Source: Bacillota bacterium (lineage in GTDB: Bacteria; Bacillota_E; Symbiobacteriia; Symbiobacteriales; Symbiobacteriaceae). From it: a DNA stretch of 27,329 nucleotides. The stretch lies in contig QGVE01000018.1 in assembly GCA_003242675.1 (NCBI GenBank), positions 1 through 27,329 on the forward strand. The letters run 5' to 3'. This document shows, one piece after another, positions 7,610 through 15,509 of this stretch (position 1 is the first letter of the stretch; every line of letters starts with the position of its first letter). A model generated the notes under the pieces. It did no database searches. It was not told the origin of the DNA and saw nothing but the letters and a program-made list of their open reading frames with translations. The position numbers and the translations under genes are program-made.

Positions 7610-8923
7610 TTAGCGGTAGTAGTTCAGCGGGTTCACCGGGGTCCCGTCGACGCGGATCTCGAAGTGCAGGTGGGGCCCGGTGGAGTACCCGGTGCTGCCC
7701 ACCCAGCCGATCACGTCGCCCTGGTTCACCTGCTGCCCGACCGACACGTTGATGCCGGAGAGGTGGGCGTACCAGGTCACCCGCCCCCCGCCGTGGTCGA
7801 TCTCCACCATCCGGCCGTAATTCCCGTTCCACCCGGCAAACGTGACCATGCCGCTGTCGGCGGCCCGCACCGGGGTACCGTGCGGGGCGGCGATGTCGAG
7901 GCCCTGGTGCATCGTGCCCCAGCGCGGCCCGAAGTACGAGGAGATCTCCCCGGCCACGGGCAGGATCAGCGACCCGGTGCCCAGTTCCGGCACCTGCTTG
8001 ACGCCGACCCGGCGCACCTGCGTGACCGGCTCCTGCGTCACGCGGCTGGAGAGCACCTCGGTCCGGACGACCTCGCCGTTCTCCCGGTACTCCCGGATGA
8101 CCTTCTCGCGGGTTCCGGCGGACCCGGGGGTGACCACGACGGACTCCCAGGGCCAGAGGGTGTCGTCCTCGATCCGCTGCTCCGCGAACGGAATGCTCTC
8201 GTACACCACCCGCTGTGCGACGGAGCGGGGGTGGACGTAAGGCTCCTTGTACGTGATCCGCAGCTCCTGACCGATCTGCAGGAGCTCGATGTCGACGCCC
8301 GGGTTGGCCCTGGCCAGCTGGTCGGTGGTCAGACCGTACTCGAGGGCGATGTCCCACGCCGTGTCGCCGGACTGCACCGTGTAGGTGGCCACCTTGTCCG
8401 TGCCCAGCAGGAGGACGTTGATGGCCTCCTCCACCGTCTTGATGCGGCTCTCCTCCACCTCGGCCGGCTCCCAGGAGACGACCTCGGCGAAGGAAAGCTC
8501 CTCGACCAGGGCGGCGTCGCTCAAATAGGTCTCGCGGTAGGAGGCGAGGATGGCATCCACGACCTGCTGGGCCGCCTCCGCGCTGGCCACGGCCACGACC
8601 GGATCCCCGTTCACGGTGATCACGGCGGCCGGCTTCCGCTGGGGTTCAGGGGCGATCTCCGCGGCCGCGGGCTCACCGAGGCGCTCGCGCGCGGCGCGGG
8701 GCCCAAGCCCCTGGCGGGAGGCGATGCTCACCCGCTCCCGCTCCGGATCCTCCGCGCTCTCCAGCGGGCTCTGGGCCGCGCCGGCCGTAGCGGCGCCGCT
8801 GTCCCGCTCCCCCGCCGCCTGGGCCGGCTGTGAGCGCTGCAGGCTGCGCAGTCCGACGTCAGCTGCGAGACCGAGGCAGATGATCGTTGCGAGCACCACC
8901 AGCAGCAGGGGGCGGCGTTGCAC
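7610..8923 (-). CDS. LysM-G5-M23 envelope metallopeptidase
   Basis: This 437-residue exported or membrane-anchored protein is predicted to cut peptidoglycan cross-bridges or stems. It has an N-terminal hydrophobic helix (about residues 5-22), a low-complexity linker, a LysM domain (about 181-225, YTVQSGDTAWDIALEYGLT), a G5 domain (about 233-308, rich in V/T strands with VTQEPVTQVRRVG) and a C-terminal M23 domain (about 330-430). Zinc ligands are present: H339 and D343 in HQGLDIA, and the HLH pair 418/420 in GPHLHFEIR, with H387 in YAHL. This resembles Firmicute spore- or wall-associated endopeptidases. The GTG at 8921-8923 is chosen because GAGGAGGTG sits six bases upstream; a GTG at 8930-8932 overlaps that signal. 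Whether it is vegetative or sporulation-specific cannot be told. Confidence 0.92.
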   Translation of the reverse strand: MQRRPLLLVVLATIICLGLAADVGLRSLQRSQPAQAAGERDSGAATAGAAQSPLESAEDPERERVSIASRQGLGPRAARERLGEPAAAEIAPEPQRKPAAVITVNGDPVVAVASAEAAQQVVDAILASYRETYLSDAALVEELSFAEVVSWEPAEVEESRIKTVEEAINVLLLGTDKVATYTVQSGDTAWDIALEYGLTTDQLARANPGVDIELLQIGQELRITYKEPYVHPRSVAQRVVYESIPFAEQRIEDDTLWPWESVVVTPGSAGTREKVIREYRENGEVVRTEVLSSRVTQEPVTQVRRVGVKQVPELGTGSLILPVAGEISSYFGPRWGTMHQGLDIAAPHGTPVRAADSGMVTFAGWNGNYGRMVEIDHGGGRVTWYAHLSGINVSVGQQVNQGDVIGWVGSTGYSTGPHLHFEIRVDGTPVNPLNYYR

Positions 8924-8949
8924 GGGATCCACCTCCTCAGTGCATGAAC

Positions 8950-8977
8950 GGTATACTGTTTCGCCTTATACAGTCTA
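8950..8977 (-). promoter_or_regulatory. Possible sigma-A-like promoter of the LysM/G5/M23 gene
   Basis: On the minus strand TAGACT (8972-8977) and TATACC (8950-8955) are separated by 16 bp, 27 bp upstream of the GTG start. The stretch is AT-rich compared with its surroundings and contains an ACTGT...ACAGT inverted repeat that could be an operator. The match to consensus is moderate. Confidence 0.4.
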
Positions 8978-9051
8978 TTTCCTGCCCGGAATCGGGAGAT
9001 CGCGGAACCGGTTCCTGGCCCGTTTATGCGCGAAAGGAATGGCCTATTCTG

Positions 9052-9771
9052 TCAATTCTTGCCGTAGACGCGCATCACCCTGCTCACGTAGGGATGCGCG
9101 GCCCCCAGGTGGGCCTGCCGCGGGCCGCCGTTGTACGCCGCCAGGGCCTTCTCCCAGGAGCCGTACTCCCGATGGAGCGCCTGGAGATACCATATGCCCA
9201 TGTGAAGGTTCGTGTACGGGTCATACAGGTCGTACTCCGACCACCCCAGGCGCCCCGCGATCCACTCCGCGGTGGTGGGCAGGATCTGCATGAGGCCGGT
9301 GTCGTTGTGGCTGCCCACCGTCCACGGGTTCCACCGGCTCTCCACGTGCCCCACTGCGGCGACGAGCCGCGGGTCGACGCCGTATTGGGCCGAGAGGTCC
9401 AGCACCATCTGGCGGAACTCCGGCGGCACCAGGTCGGCGATGCGCTCCAGGTCGCGCCGCCGTTCGGCGTCGACCTGGCGGGCGAGCTCCCGCTGGGCCG
9501 CCGTGAGGTCGGCCGCGGCGTCCGCGGCCTGCAGGGCCAGCCGGGCGGCGGCGCGCCGGGCCGCCTGCGCCCGCCGCTCCGCCATCAGCAGGTCGTGCTC
9601 GGGGATGGCCGGCTCCACCGGCCCCAGGTGACGGACCTCGGGCACGCCGGCCGCCTCCAGGCGGCCCTGGAACCCGTGCAGCGTGAACACGAACAGGAAC
9701 ACCACCAGCGCCATCAGGTCGCGGCGCAGGCGGCGCACCCGGAACCTCTTGCGCGTGCGGACGGTTGCCAT
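9052..9771 (-). CDS. Membrane-anchored lytic transglycosylase (SLT domain)
   Basis: This 239-residue protein should cleave the MurNAc-GlcNAc bond in peptidoglycan outside the membrane. The N-terminus is strongly basic (MATVRTRKRFRVRRLRRD), followed by one hydrophobic helix (about residues 20-32), an Ala/Arg-rich helical linker, and an SLT domain. Visible SLT motifs are the catalytic glutamate in VGHVESRWNPWTVG, GLMQILPTTAEWI, and KALAAYNGGP near the end. The length fits the short Firmicute transglycosylases. The ATG at 9769-9771 has GGTGGGAG upstream; longer forms would run into the tRNA genes and are rejected. It may be read from its own promoter, because a strong terminator lies between it and the tRNAs. 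Confidence 0.93.
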   Translation of the reverse strand: MATVRTRKRFRVRRLRRDLMALVVFLFVFTLHGFQGRLEAAGVPEVRHLGPVEPAIPEHDLLMAERRAQAARRAAARLALQAADAAADLTAAQRELARQVDAERRRDLERIADLVPPEFRQMVLDLSAQYGVDPRLVAAVGHVESRWNPWTVGSHNDTGLMQILPTTAEWIAGRLGWSEYDLYDPYTNLHMGIWYLQALHREYGSWEKALAAYNGGPRQAHLGAAHPYVSRVMRVYGKN

Positions 9772-9841
9772 GCTCTCCCACCTCAGGGAAACTTTACCAT
9801 GCCCTGGGCGCGAAACTTGTCGAAGTCTGTCGCACGGCGCG

Positions 9842-9874
9842 AAAAAGCCCCCGGGATCCCGCGGATCCCGGGGG
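9842..9874 (-). terminator. Intrinsic terminator of the tRNA-Gly/tRNA-Thr unit
   Basis: A perfect 12-bp inverted repeat (9848-9859 with 9863-9874, three-base loop) is followed on the minus strand by CTTTTTC. It begins five bases after the encoded CCA of tRNA-Thr and insulates the downstream transglycosylase gene. Confidence 0.92.
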
Positions 9875-9878
9875 AATC

Positions 9879-9954
9879 TGGAGCCGATGAGGGGGCTCGA
9901 ACCCCTGACCTGCTGATTACGAATCAGCTGCTCTACCGGCTGAGCTACATCGGC
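9879..9954 (-). tRNA. tRNA-Thr, anticodon CGU
   Basis: The minus strand folds into a complete cloverleaf: acceptor stem GCCGATG/CATCGGC, D arm GCTC/GAGC, anticodon stem GCTGA/TCAGC with loop TTCGTAA (anticodon CGT, reading ACG), five-base variable loop, and T arm AGGGG/CCCCT with TTCGAGC. The discriminator is U, and CCA is encoded at 9879-9881. The mature body is 9882-9954 (73 nt). Confidence 0.97.
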
Positions 9955-9989
9955 ACGGAAAACGGAGACGAGCGACGTCTCCGCCATCC

Positions 9990-10063
9990 TGGAGCGGGTG
10001 ATGGGAATCGAACCCACGTTTTCAGCTTGGGAAGCTGATGTTCTACCATTGAACTACACCCGC
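9990..10063 (-). tRNA. tRNA-Gly, anticodon CCC
   Basis: The minus strand gives acceptor stem GCGGGTG/CACCCGC, D arm GTTC/GAAC, anticodon stem TCAGC/GCTGA with loop TTCCCAA (anticodon CCC, reading GGG), and T arm GTGGG/CCCAT with TTCGATT (the last pair is a G-U wobble). The discriminator is U, and CCA is encoded at 9990-9992. A CCC-decoding tRNA-Gly fits a GC-rich genome that uses GGG codons. It is cotranscribed with tRNA-Thr 35 bp downstream. Confidence 0.97.
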
Positions 10064-10081
10064 AGCTTCTCGACGACCATT

Positions 10082-10110
10082 ATTATAGCGGCGGCCCGCC
10101 CCGAATGCAA
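10082..10110 (-). promoter_or_regulatory. Sigma-A promoter of the tRNA unit
   Basis: On the minus strand TTGCAT (10105-10110), a 17-bp spacer and a perfect TATAAT (10082-10087) lie 18 bp before the 5' end of tRNA-Gly. The position and the near-consensus match make this the best promoter in the window. Confidence 0.9.
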
Positions 10111-10125
10111 GGCGGATTCCGCTTG

Positions 10126-10157
10126 AAAATCGCGGGACGGCTGCCAGCCGTCCCGCG
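10126..10157 (-). terminator. Intrinsic terminator of purA
   Basis: An 11-bp GC stem (10131-10141 with 10147-10157, five-base loop) starts 12 bp after the purA stop and is followed on the minus strand by ATTTTC. It separates purA from the tRNA promoter. Confidence 0.85.
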
Positions 10158-10169
10158 CGCAGACTTCGT

Positions 10170-11468
10170 TCAGAAGATGGAGGAGCGGTAGATCGCCTGG
10201 GTGCGCTCGCTGCCCACGCCGAGGATGGAGACGCGCACGCCGGTGACCTCCTCGATCAGCCGCACGTACCGCTGGGCCCCTTCGGGCAGTTCCTCGAACT
10301 GCCGCGCGGTGCTCAGCTTCTCGGACCACTCCCAGTTGGGCAGCTCCTCGTACACCGGCTCGACCTGCTGGAGCGCCTTCAGCCCGACGGGGAACTCCCG
10401 GGTGACCGTGCCGTCGGGCAGCCGGTAGGCGACGCAGACCTTCAGCGTCGGGATGCCCGTCTTGGCCAGGGTGTCCAGGTGCGGCACGGCCAGGTCGGTG
10501 ATGCCGCTCACCCGGCAGGCGTAGCGCACCATCACCAGGTCCAGCCAGCCGATGCGGCGCGGCCGGCCGGTGGTCGTGCCGTACTCGTGACCCTCCTCGC
10601 GGATGCGGTGCGCCTCCTCGCCGTGCAGCTCGGTCGGGAAGGGCCCCTCGCCGACGCGCGAGGTGTAGGCCTTCACCACGCCGACCACCCGCGTGACCTT
10701 CGTCGGTCCCACCCCGGCGCCGATGATCGCCCCGGCGGCGATCGGATGCGAGGCCGTCACGTACGGGTAGGTCCCGAAGTCGATGTCCAGCAGGTGGCCC
10801 TGGGCCCCCTCGAACAGCACGTTCTTGCCGGCGTCGATCGCGTCGTTGACCAGCTCCACCGTGTTCGCGACGTACGGGCGCAGCCGCTCCGCGTACTCCA
10901 GGTACGGCTCCGCGATCTCCTCCACGGTGAAGCCCGGGAGGCCGTACACCTTCTCCAGGATGCGGTTCTTCTCCTCGACCAGGGCCGTGAGCTTGGGCAG
11001 GAACTCGTCCCGGTCGAGCATGTCGATCAGCCGGATGCCCACCCGGGCGAACTTGTCCATGTAAGCGGGCCCGATCCCCCGCCGGGTGGTGCCGATCTTC
11101 CGGGCGCCCTTCCGGTCCTCCTCCGCCTCGTCCAGCCGGATGTGGAAGGGGAAGACGATGTGCGCGCCCCCGCTGATGCGCAGGTTGGAGAGGTCGACGC
11201 CCTGGCTCGCCAGCCGGTCCATCTCCTCCAGCAGCTTGGGCGGATCCAGCACCACGCCGTGGCCGATCACGCAGAGCGTGCCCGGGTAGAGGATGCCCGA
11301 AGGCACCTGATGCAGCTTGTACTGCTTGCCGCCGGCCCACACGGTGTGCCCCGCGTTGGAGCCTCCGGTGGAGCGCACCACCACGTGCGCCTGCTCCGCC
11401 AGCAGGTCGACGAACTTGCCCTTGCCCTCGTCGCCCCACTGCGTGCCCATGACTACGACGACTGGCAT
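10170..11468 (-). CDS. purA: Adenylosuccinate synthetase PurA
   Basis: PurA makes adenylosuccinate from IMP, aspartate and GTP, the first step from IMP to AMP. The 432-residue protein is full length with the GTP/IMP loop WGDEGKGK (catalytic D13), STGGSNAGHTVW with catalytic H41, GTTRRGIGPAY, LFEGAQGHLLDIDFGTYPYVTASH, and TTTGRPRRIGWLD. The ATG at 11466-11468 has GGGAGGTG upstream and starts at the family-typical MPVVVVMGTQWGDEGK; a longer frame to 11555 is rejected. It has its own terminator (10126-10157), a promoter at 11546-11575 and a PurR-type operator at 11585-11619, so it is probably a single-gene unit repressed when purines are plentiful. Bacillus also carries purA in this part of the chromosome. 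Confidence 0.98.
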   Translation of the reverse strand: MPVVVVMGTQWGDEGKGKFVDLLAEQAHVVVRSTGGSNAGHTVWAGGKQYKLHQVPSGILYPGTLCVIGHGVVLDPPKLLEEMDRLASQGVDLSNLRISGGAHIVFPFHIRLDEAEEDRKGARKIGTTRRGIGPAYMDKFARVGIRLIDMLDRDEFLPKLTALVEEKNRILEKVYGLPGFTVEEIAEPYLEYAERLRPYVANTVELVNDAIDAGKNVLFEGAQGHLLDIDFGTYPYVTASHPIAAGAIIGAGVGPTKVTRVVGVVKAYTSRVGEGPFPTELHGEEAHRIREEGHEYGTTTGRPRRIGWLDLVMVRYACRVSGITDLAVPHLDTLAKTGIPTLKVCVAYRLPDGTVTREFPVGLKALQQVEPVYEELPNWEWSEKLSTARQFEELPEGAQRYVRLIEEVTGVRVSILGVGSERTQAIYRSSIF

Positions 11469-11545
11469 GTCGGCACCTCCCGTACGAAACGCGCCGGGGC
11501 CCCGCCGAGGGGGCCCCCGGTCCGCGCTGGCCAATTTCCAGGCAC

Positions 11546-11575
11546 AGTGTATCATCCGGCAGCGCGCGGTGTCAA
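11546..11575 (-). promoter_or_regulatory. Sigma-A promoter of purA
   Basis: On the minus strand a perfect TTGACA (11570-11575) is followed after 18 bp by TACACT (11546-11551). The -10 lies about 78 bp before the purA start codon, leaving an mRNA leader of roughly 70 bases. Confidence 0.75.
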
Positions 11576-11584
11576 TGCGGCGGC

Positions 11585-11619
11585 CGAACGTTGCCCACAG
11601 GTGTGGATACTAATGTTCG
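11585..11619 (-). promoter_or_regulatory. PurR-type operator (two inverted PurBoxes) upstream of purA
   Basis: Minus-strand CGAACATTA (11611-11619) faces CGAACGTT on the plus strand (11585-11592). The two CGAAC cores are inverted and 25 bp apart, close to the paired-PurBox layout of the Bacillus PurR regulon, which includes purA. The pair ends 9 bp upstream of the -35. The stretch between also contains CCACA...TGTGG, which could be mistaken for DnaA boxes. The PurR reading is inference from motif, spacing and the downstream gene. Confidence 0.6.
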
Positions 11620-11662
11620 TAAGTCGCGACGTGAAAGATCTGCGCGCCGTCGCGGAAACCGC

Positions 11663-13006
11663 TCACGGCTGCCGGCGCTGCTCCCGGCCGTACATCCGCT
11701 GGATCTCCTTCGCGAAGTAGAGCTCCACCGTGCCGACCGGGCCGTTGCGGTGCTTGGCGATGATGACCTCCACGATGTCCTTCTTGTCGCTGTTCTGGTT
11801 GTAGTAGTCGTCCCGGTAGAGGAAGGCGACCACGTCGGCGTCTTGCTCCAGGGCACCGGATTCCCTCAGGTCCGAGAGCATCGGCCGCTTGTCCTGCCGC
11901 TGCTCCACCGAGCGGGAGAGCTGCGACAGGGCGATCACCGGCACCTTCAGCTCGCGGGCCAGGGCCTTCAGCGAGCGGGAGATCTCGGAGATCTCCTGCT
12001 GCCGGTTGGCCTGCTGGCCCGGCCGCTGCGGCAGCGACATCAGCTGGAGGTAGTCGACGATGATCAGGTCGAGGCCGCGCTCCTGCGCCAGCCGGCGCGC
12101 CTTGGCGCGCAGCTCCTGCAGGGGGATGTTGGGCGTGTCGTCGATGTAGATCTCGCTCTCCCCCAGCACGGAGAGCGCCGTGCCCAGCTTGTGCCAGTCC
12201 TGGTCCTGGAGCTGGCCGGTGCGCAGCTTGTGGCTGTCCACCGTGGCCTCCGACGCGAGGAGCCTGAGGGCCAGCTGCTCGGCCGACATCTCCAGCGAGA
12301 AGAAGATCACCTTCGCCTTCGCCTGCACCGCGGCGTTGCGGGCGATGTTCAGGGTGAAGGCGGTCTTGCCCACCGCCGGGCGCGCCGCGACGATGATCAG
12401 GTCGGAGGGCTGGAAGCCCGACGTCAGGGCATCCAGGTCCCGGTAGCCCGACGGCACGCCGGTCGTCCGGCCCCGGGTGGAGTAGAGGTGCTCCAGGTGG
12501 CCATAGGCCGTGACCAGCGCGTCGCGGATGTGCACGTACCCCCGGGCGGACCGGCGCTGCGTCACGGCGAAGATGGACTTCTCCGCCTCCTGCAGCATCT
12601 CGTCCACGTCCTCGGCGGTGTAGCACTCGTCGACGATGCGCCGGGCGACCGTCTGCAGCCGGCGCAGGATCGCCTTCGACTCCACGATCTCGGCGTACTG
12701 CAGGACGTTGGCGGTGGTGGGCACCAGGTTGATCAGGCTCGTGAGGTAGGTGAGCCCGCCCACCTCCTCCAGCTTCCCGGTGCGGATCAGCTCGTCCTGG
12801 ACCGTGATCGGGTCCACCGGCTCGCCGCGGTTATAGAGGGCGAGCATCGCGGCGAACAGGTGCTGGTGCCGGTCCGAGTAGAAGTCCTCGGGCACCAGCT
12901 TGTGCGCGACGGCGGCCACCGCCTGCCGGTCGATGAGCATCGCGCCCAGGACCGACTGCTCGGCCTCCAGGTTCTGGGGCGGGACCCGTTCGCTGAAGGG
13001 GTTCAC
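11663..13006 (-). CDS. dnaB: Replicative DNA helicase DnaB
   Basis: This is the hexameric 5'-3' replication-fork helicase (called DnaC in B. subtilis). The 447-residue protein has the N-terminal primase-interacting domain (PPQNLEAEQSVLGAMLID, FYSDRHQHLFAAML) and a RecA-type motor with Walker A ARPAVGKTAF, EMS in FFSLEMSAEQL, Walker B LIIVDYLQLM, QQEISEISRSLKALARELKVPV and LSQLSRSVEQR, then DLRESGALEQDADVVAFLYRDDYY. No intein is present. The GTG start (13004-13006) overlaps the lonC stop in a GTGA, so translation is probably coupled. The preceding gene order (rpsF-ssb-rpsR-DUF2232-rplI-lonC-dnaB) brings SSB and the helicase into one transcription unit. Confidence 0.98.
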   Translation of the reverse strand: MNPFSERVPPQNLEAEQSVLGAMLIDRQAVAAVAHKLVPEDFYSDRHQHLFAAMLALYNRGEPVDPITVQDELIRTGKLEEVGGLTYLTSLINLVPTTANVLQYAEIVESKAILRRLQTVARRIVDECYTAEDVDEMLQEAEKSIFAVTQRRSARGYVHIRDALVTAYGHLEHLYSTRGRTTGVPSGYRDLDALTSGFQPSDLIIVAARPAVGKTAFTLNIARNAAVQAKAKVIFFSLEMSAEQLALRLLASEATVDSHKLRTGQLQDQDWHKLGTALSVLGESEIYIDDTPNIPLQELRAKARRLAQERGLDLIIVDYLQLMSLPQRPGQQANRQQEISEISRSLKALARELKVPVIALSQLSRSVEQRQDKRPMLSDLRESGALEQDADVVAFLYRDDYYNQNSDKKDIVEVIIAKHRNGPVGTVELYFAKEIQRMYGREQRRQP

Positions 13007-14973
13007 GGCTGACTGGCCTCCCCGCCTTGCGGCTCATCCGCCATGACCAGGCGCATCGCGTCCTCGATCGTGGCGGCGAAGCAGATCTCGATGCCCGGCA
13101 CCTGCTCCGGCACGTCCTTGCGGTTCTCCTCGGGCAGGACCACGCGCGCCATGCCCGCCTGCCTGGCGCCGTAGATCTTCTCGTAGATCCCGCCGACGGC
13201 GCGGATGCCGCCCCGGATGGAGACCTCGCCGGTGATGGCGACGTCCTGCCGGATCGGCCGCCCCTTGATCGCCGAGATCATCGCCAGGTAGATGGCCGTC
13301 CCGGCGCTGGGCCCATCGATCCGGCCGCCGCCGACGACGTTCACGTGCACGTCCCAGTTCGACAGGTCCTCCCCCGTGACCCGGCGCACGACCGCGGCCG
13401 CGTTGAACAGCGAGTCCTTGGTCATGGAGCCCGCCGTGTCGTTGATGCGCAGCCGCCCCTTGCCCGGCTCCCGCGCGGGGAAGGCGACCGCCTCGATCTC
13501 CAGGACGGAGCCGACGTACCCCAGGACGCCGAGCCCGAAGATGCGCCCGACCTCCGCCGTGGGCGAGGCCTTGCGGGTGACGTACGGCGTCAGCCGGTTG
13601 GTCCGGATCACTTCGTAGACCAGGTCCCGGGTGATGGTGATGGGCTCGTCCGCCCGGCCGGCCTCCGCCGCCCGGTAGAGGGCGAGGCCGTAGGCGTCGG
13701 CCAGGATGCCCACCGCCTTGCGCCCCTCGATGGTGTACTCCGCCACGATGGCGTCCACCCCGGGCTCGAGCTGGACGCCGATGCGCTCCGCCGCCTGGCG
13801 CACGATCTTGGCGATGTCCTCCGGGGTCAGCGGCTCGAAGAAGACCTCCGCGCAGCGGGAGCGCAAGGCCGGGTTGATCTCCTCCGGATCGCGGGTGGTC
13901 GCGCCGATCAGCACGAAGTCCGCCGGCGCCCCCTCCTCGAACAGCTTCTTCACGTACTTCGGGACGTTGGGGTCGTTCTCGTCGTAGTAGCTGGACTCAA
14001 AGGTGACCCGCTTGTCCTCCAGCACCTTCAGCAGCTTGGTCTGGAGCATCGGGTCCATCTCGCCGATCTCGTCGATGAACAGCACCCCGCCGTGCGCCTC
14101 GGTCACGAGGCCGGTGCGCGGCTCGGGGACGCCGGTGTCGGCGAAGTCCCGGCGGGCGCCCTGGTAGATCGGGTCGTGGACGGAGCCCAGGAGCGGGTTC
14201 GTCACCTCCCGCGGGTCCCAGCGCAGGGTCGCCCCGTCGACCTCGACGAAGGGCGCGTCCTCGGCGAACGGGGTGTGCGGCATCCGCTTGGCCTTCTCCA
14301 GGACCAGCCGGGCCACCGTCGTCTTGCCGACGCCCGGCGGGCCGTAGAGGATGACGTGCTGCGGGAACGGGGAGGCTATCTTGGCAAGGAGGGCCTGGAT
14401 CGCCCGCTCCTGGCCCACCACCTCGTCCAGCGAGCGCGGCCGGAGCAGCTCCAGGGCGCTGCGGCTCAGCGCCTTCTTCTCCAGCGACTCGAGCCACTCC
14501 AGCTTCTTCAGGGTCGAGCTGGTCTCGGGCCCCGCCTCCTCCTTCAGCACCTGCTGCTTGATCTCGCGGTAGTACTCGTCCTGCCGCTCCTGCATGCGGG
14601 CCTGGATCTTCCGCTCGATCCGGTCCTCGACCGTTCGCCGGGCGGCCAGGTCGGCCACCGCGTCCTCCAGCTGCTCCAGGATCTCCGGGAGCTCCCGGGG
14701 ATCCGGCACCGTGTCGAGGGTCGGATCCTCATACACCAGCCGCTGCAGGGCCAGCACCTGCTCCTCCACCCGGTCGGACTTCATCAGCCCGAGGGCGTCC
14801 AGCTTGCCGGCCTTGACGACCAGCCGCTCCGGCCCCCAGACGCCCATGAGGACGTTGAAGAGCGCGCCGACCTGCCGGGCCAGCCGGTCCTCGGGCGTGA
14901 GCCGCTGGTTCACCGCCTCGACGTCCGCCGGCTGGGCGCCCCGCATCAGCTTGTCCAGGATCTCCTTCATCAT
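13003..14973 (-). CDS. lonC: Lon-family ATP-dependent protease, LonC type (sporulation-associated)
   Basis: This cytoplasmic AAA+ serine protease lacks the large Lon N-terminal domain and matches the LonB/LonC group restricted to endospore formers. From the ATG at 14971-14973 it is 656 residues: a helical, charged N-terminal region (about 1-175), AAA+ domain with Walker A GPPGVGKT (211-218) and Walker B GGVLFIDEIGEMD (about 295-307), and an S16 protease domain with catalytic serine in DGPSAGTA (S556) and lysine in GIYEKIYGA (K599). The insertion SSYYDENDPNVPKYVKKLFEEGAPADFVLIGATTR between Walker B and sensor 1 is typical of LonB/LonC. The start is uncertain: AGGAGGTG is about 15 bases from the ATG, and a GTG at 14989-14991 overlaps it. 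The gene sits between rplI and dnaB and overlaps dnaB by four bases. Confidence 0.9.
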   Translation of the reverse strand: MMKEILDKLMRGAQPADVEAVNQRLTPEDRLARQVGALFNVLMGVWGPERLVVKAGKLDALGLMKSDRVEEQVLALQRLVYEDPTLDTVPDPRELPEILEQLEDAVADLAARRTVEDRIERKIQARMQERQDEYYREIKQQVLKEEAGPETSSTLKKLEWLESLEKKALSRSALELLRPRSLDEVVGQERAIQALLAKIASPFPQHVILYGPPGVGKTTVARLVLEKAKRMPHTPFAEDAPFVEVDGATLRWDPREVTNPLLGSVHDPIYQGARRDFADTGVPEPRTGLVTEAHGGVLFIDEIGEMDPMLQTKLLKVLEDKRVTFESSYYDENDPNVPKYVKKLFEEGAPADFVLIGATTRDPEEINPALRSRCAEVFFEPLTPEDIAKIVRQAAERIGVQLEPGVDAIVAEYTIEGRKAVGILADAYGLALYRAAEAGRADEPITITRDLVYEVIRTNRLTPYVTRKASPTAEVGRIFGLGVLGYVGSVLEIEAVAFPAREPGKGRLRINDTAGSMTKDSLFNAAAVVRRVTGEDLSNWDVHVNVVGGGRIDGPSAGTAIYLAMISAIKGRPIRQDVAITGEVSIRGGIRAVGGIYEKIYGARQAGMARVVLPEENRKDVPEQVPGIEICFAATIEDAMRLVMADEPQGGEASQP

Positions 14974-15060
14974 AACGGCCGAAGCCCACACCTCCTTTCA
15001 CGCGGAGCCCGCGTGCACAGGCGGCCCGGGCCGGACGCGCCCCGGCCGGGCCGGTGACGG

Positions 15061-15507
15061 TCACTCAGGCAGAACCTCCACGTTCACCTTGCCGCTGATG
15101 TTGTGGCCGAAGCGCAGCGTCACCTGGTGGACCCCCAGGGTCTTGATCGGCGCGTCCAGCTCCACGATCTTGCGGTCGAACGGCTTGCCGATGTGGCGGG
15201 CGATCGCGTCGGCGACGTCCTTGTTGGTGACCGACCCGAACAGGCGGCCCCCTTCGCCGCACTTGGCCCGCAGCTGAATCGTCTGGCCGTCGAGCTGGTC
15301 CCGGAGCGCCGAGAGCTCAGCGACCAGCCGCTTCTCCTTCGCCTCCTGCGCCTTGCGCTCGGCCTCGATGGACCGCAGGGCGCCCTCGGAGGCCGGCACG
15401 GCCAGGCCCCGGGGAATCAGGTAGTTGCGCGCGTAGCCGTCCGCGACCTCCACGGTCTGCCCCTTCTTCCCGGTACCCTTCACGTCGGCCTTCAGGATCA
15501 CCTTCAT
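15061..15507 (-). CDS. rplI: 50S ribosomal protein L9
   Basis: L9 binds 23S rRNA at the base of the L1 stalk and affects reading-frame maintenance. The 148-residue protein has the N-terminal RNA-binding domain (MKVILKADVKGTGKKGQTVEVADGYARNYLIPRGLA), a long charged connecting helix (about 45-75) and the C-terminal domain (LFGSVTNKDVADAIA, IKTLGVHQVTLRFG). The ATG at 15505-15507 has GGGAGGGAT just upstream, and the DUF2232 gene ends only two bases before it. Length and order match Bacillus. Confidence 0.98.
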   Translation of the reverse strand: MKVILKADVKGTGKKGQTVEVADGYARNYLIPRGLAVPASEGALRSIEAERKAQEAKEKRLVAELSALRDQLDGQTIQLRAKCGEGGRLFGSVTNKDVADAIARHIGKPFDRKIVELDAPIKTLGVHQVTLRFGHNISGKVNVEVLPE

Positions 15508-15509
15508 CC

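Noticed and set aside
9772..10017. N-terminal extension of the lytic transglycosylase
   Set aside because: It runs through two tRNA genes and a strong terminator; the ATG at 9771 has a good ribosome-binding site and begins the basic-plus-membrane-helix segment.
11590..11610. Pair of DnaA boxes (TTGCCCACA / TGTGGATAC)
   Set aside because: Each has mismatches to the consensus and both lie between inverted PurBoxes directly upstream of the purA promoter, which explains the symmetry better.
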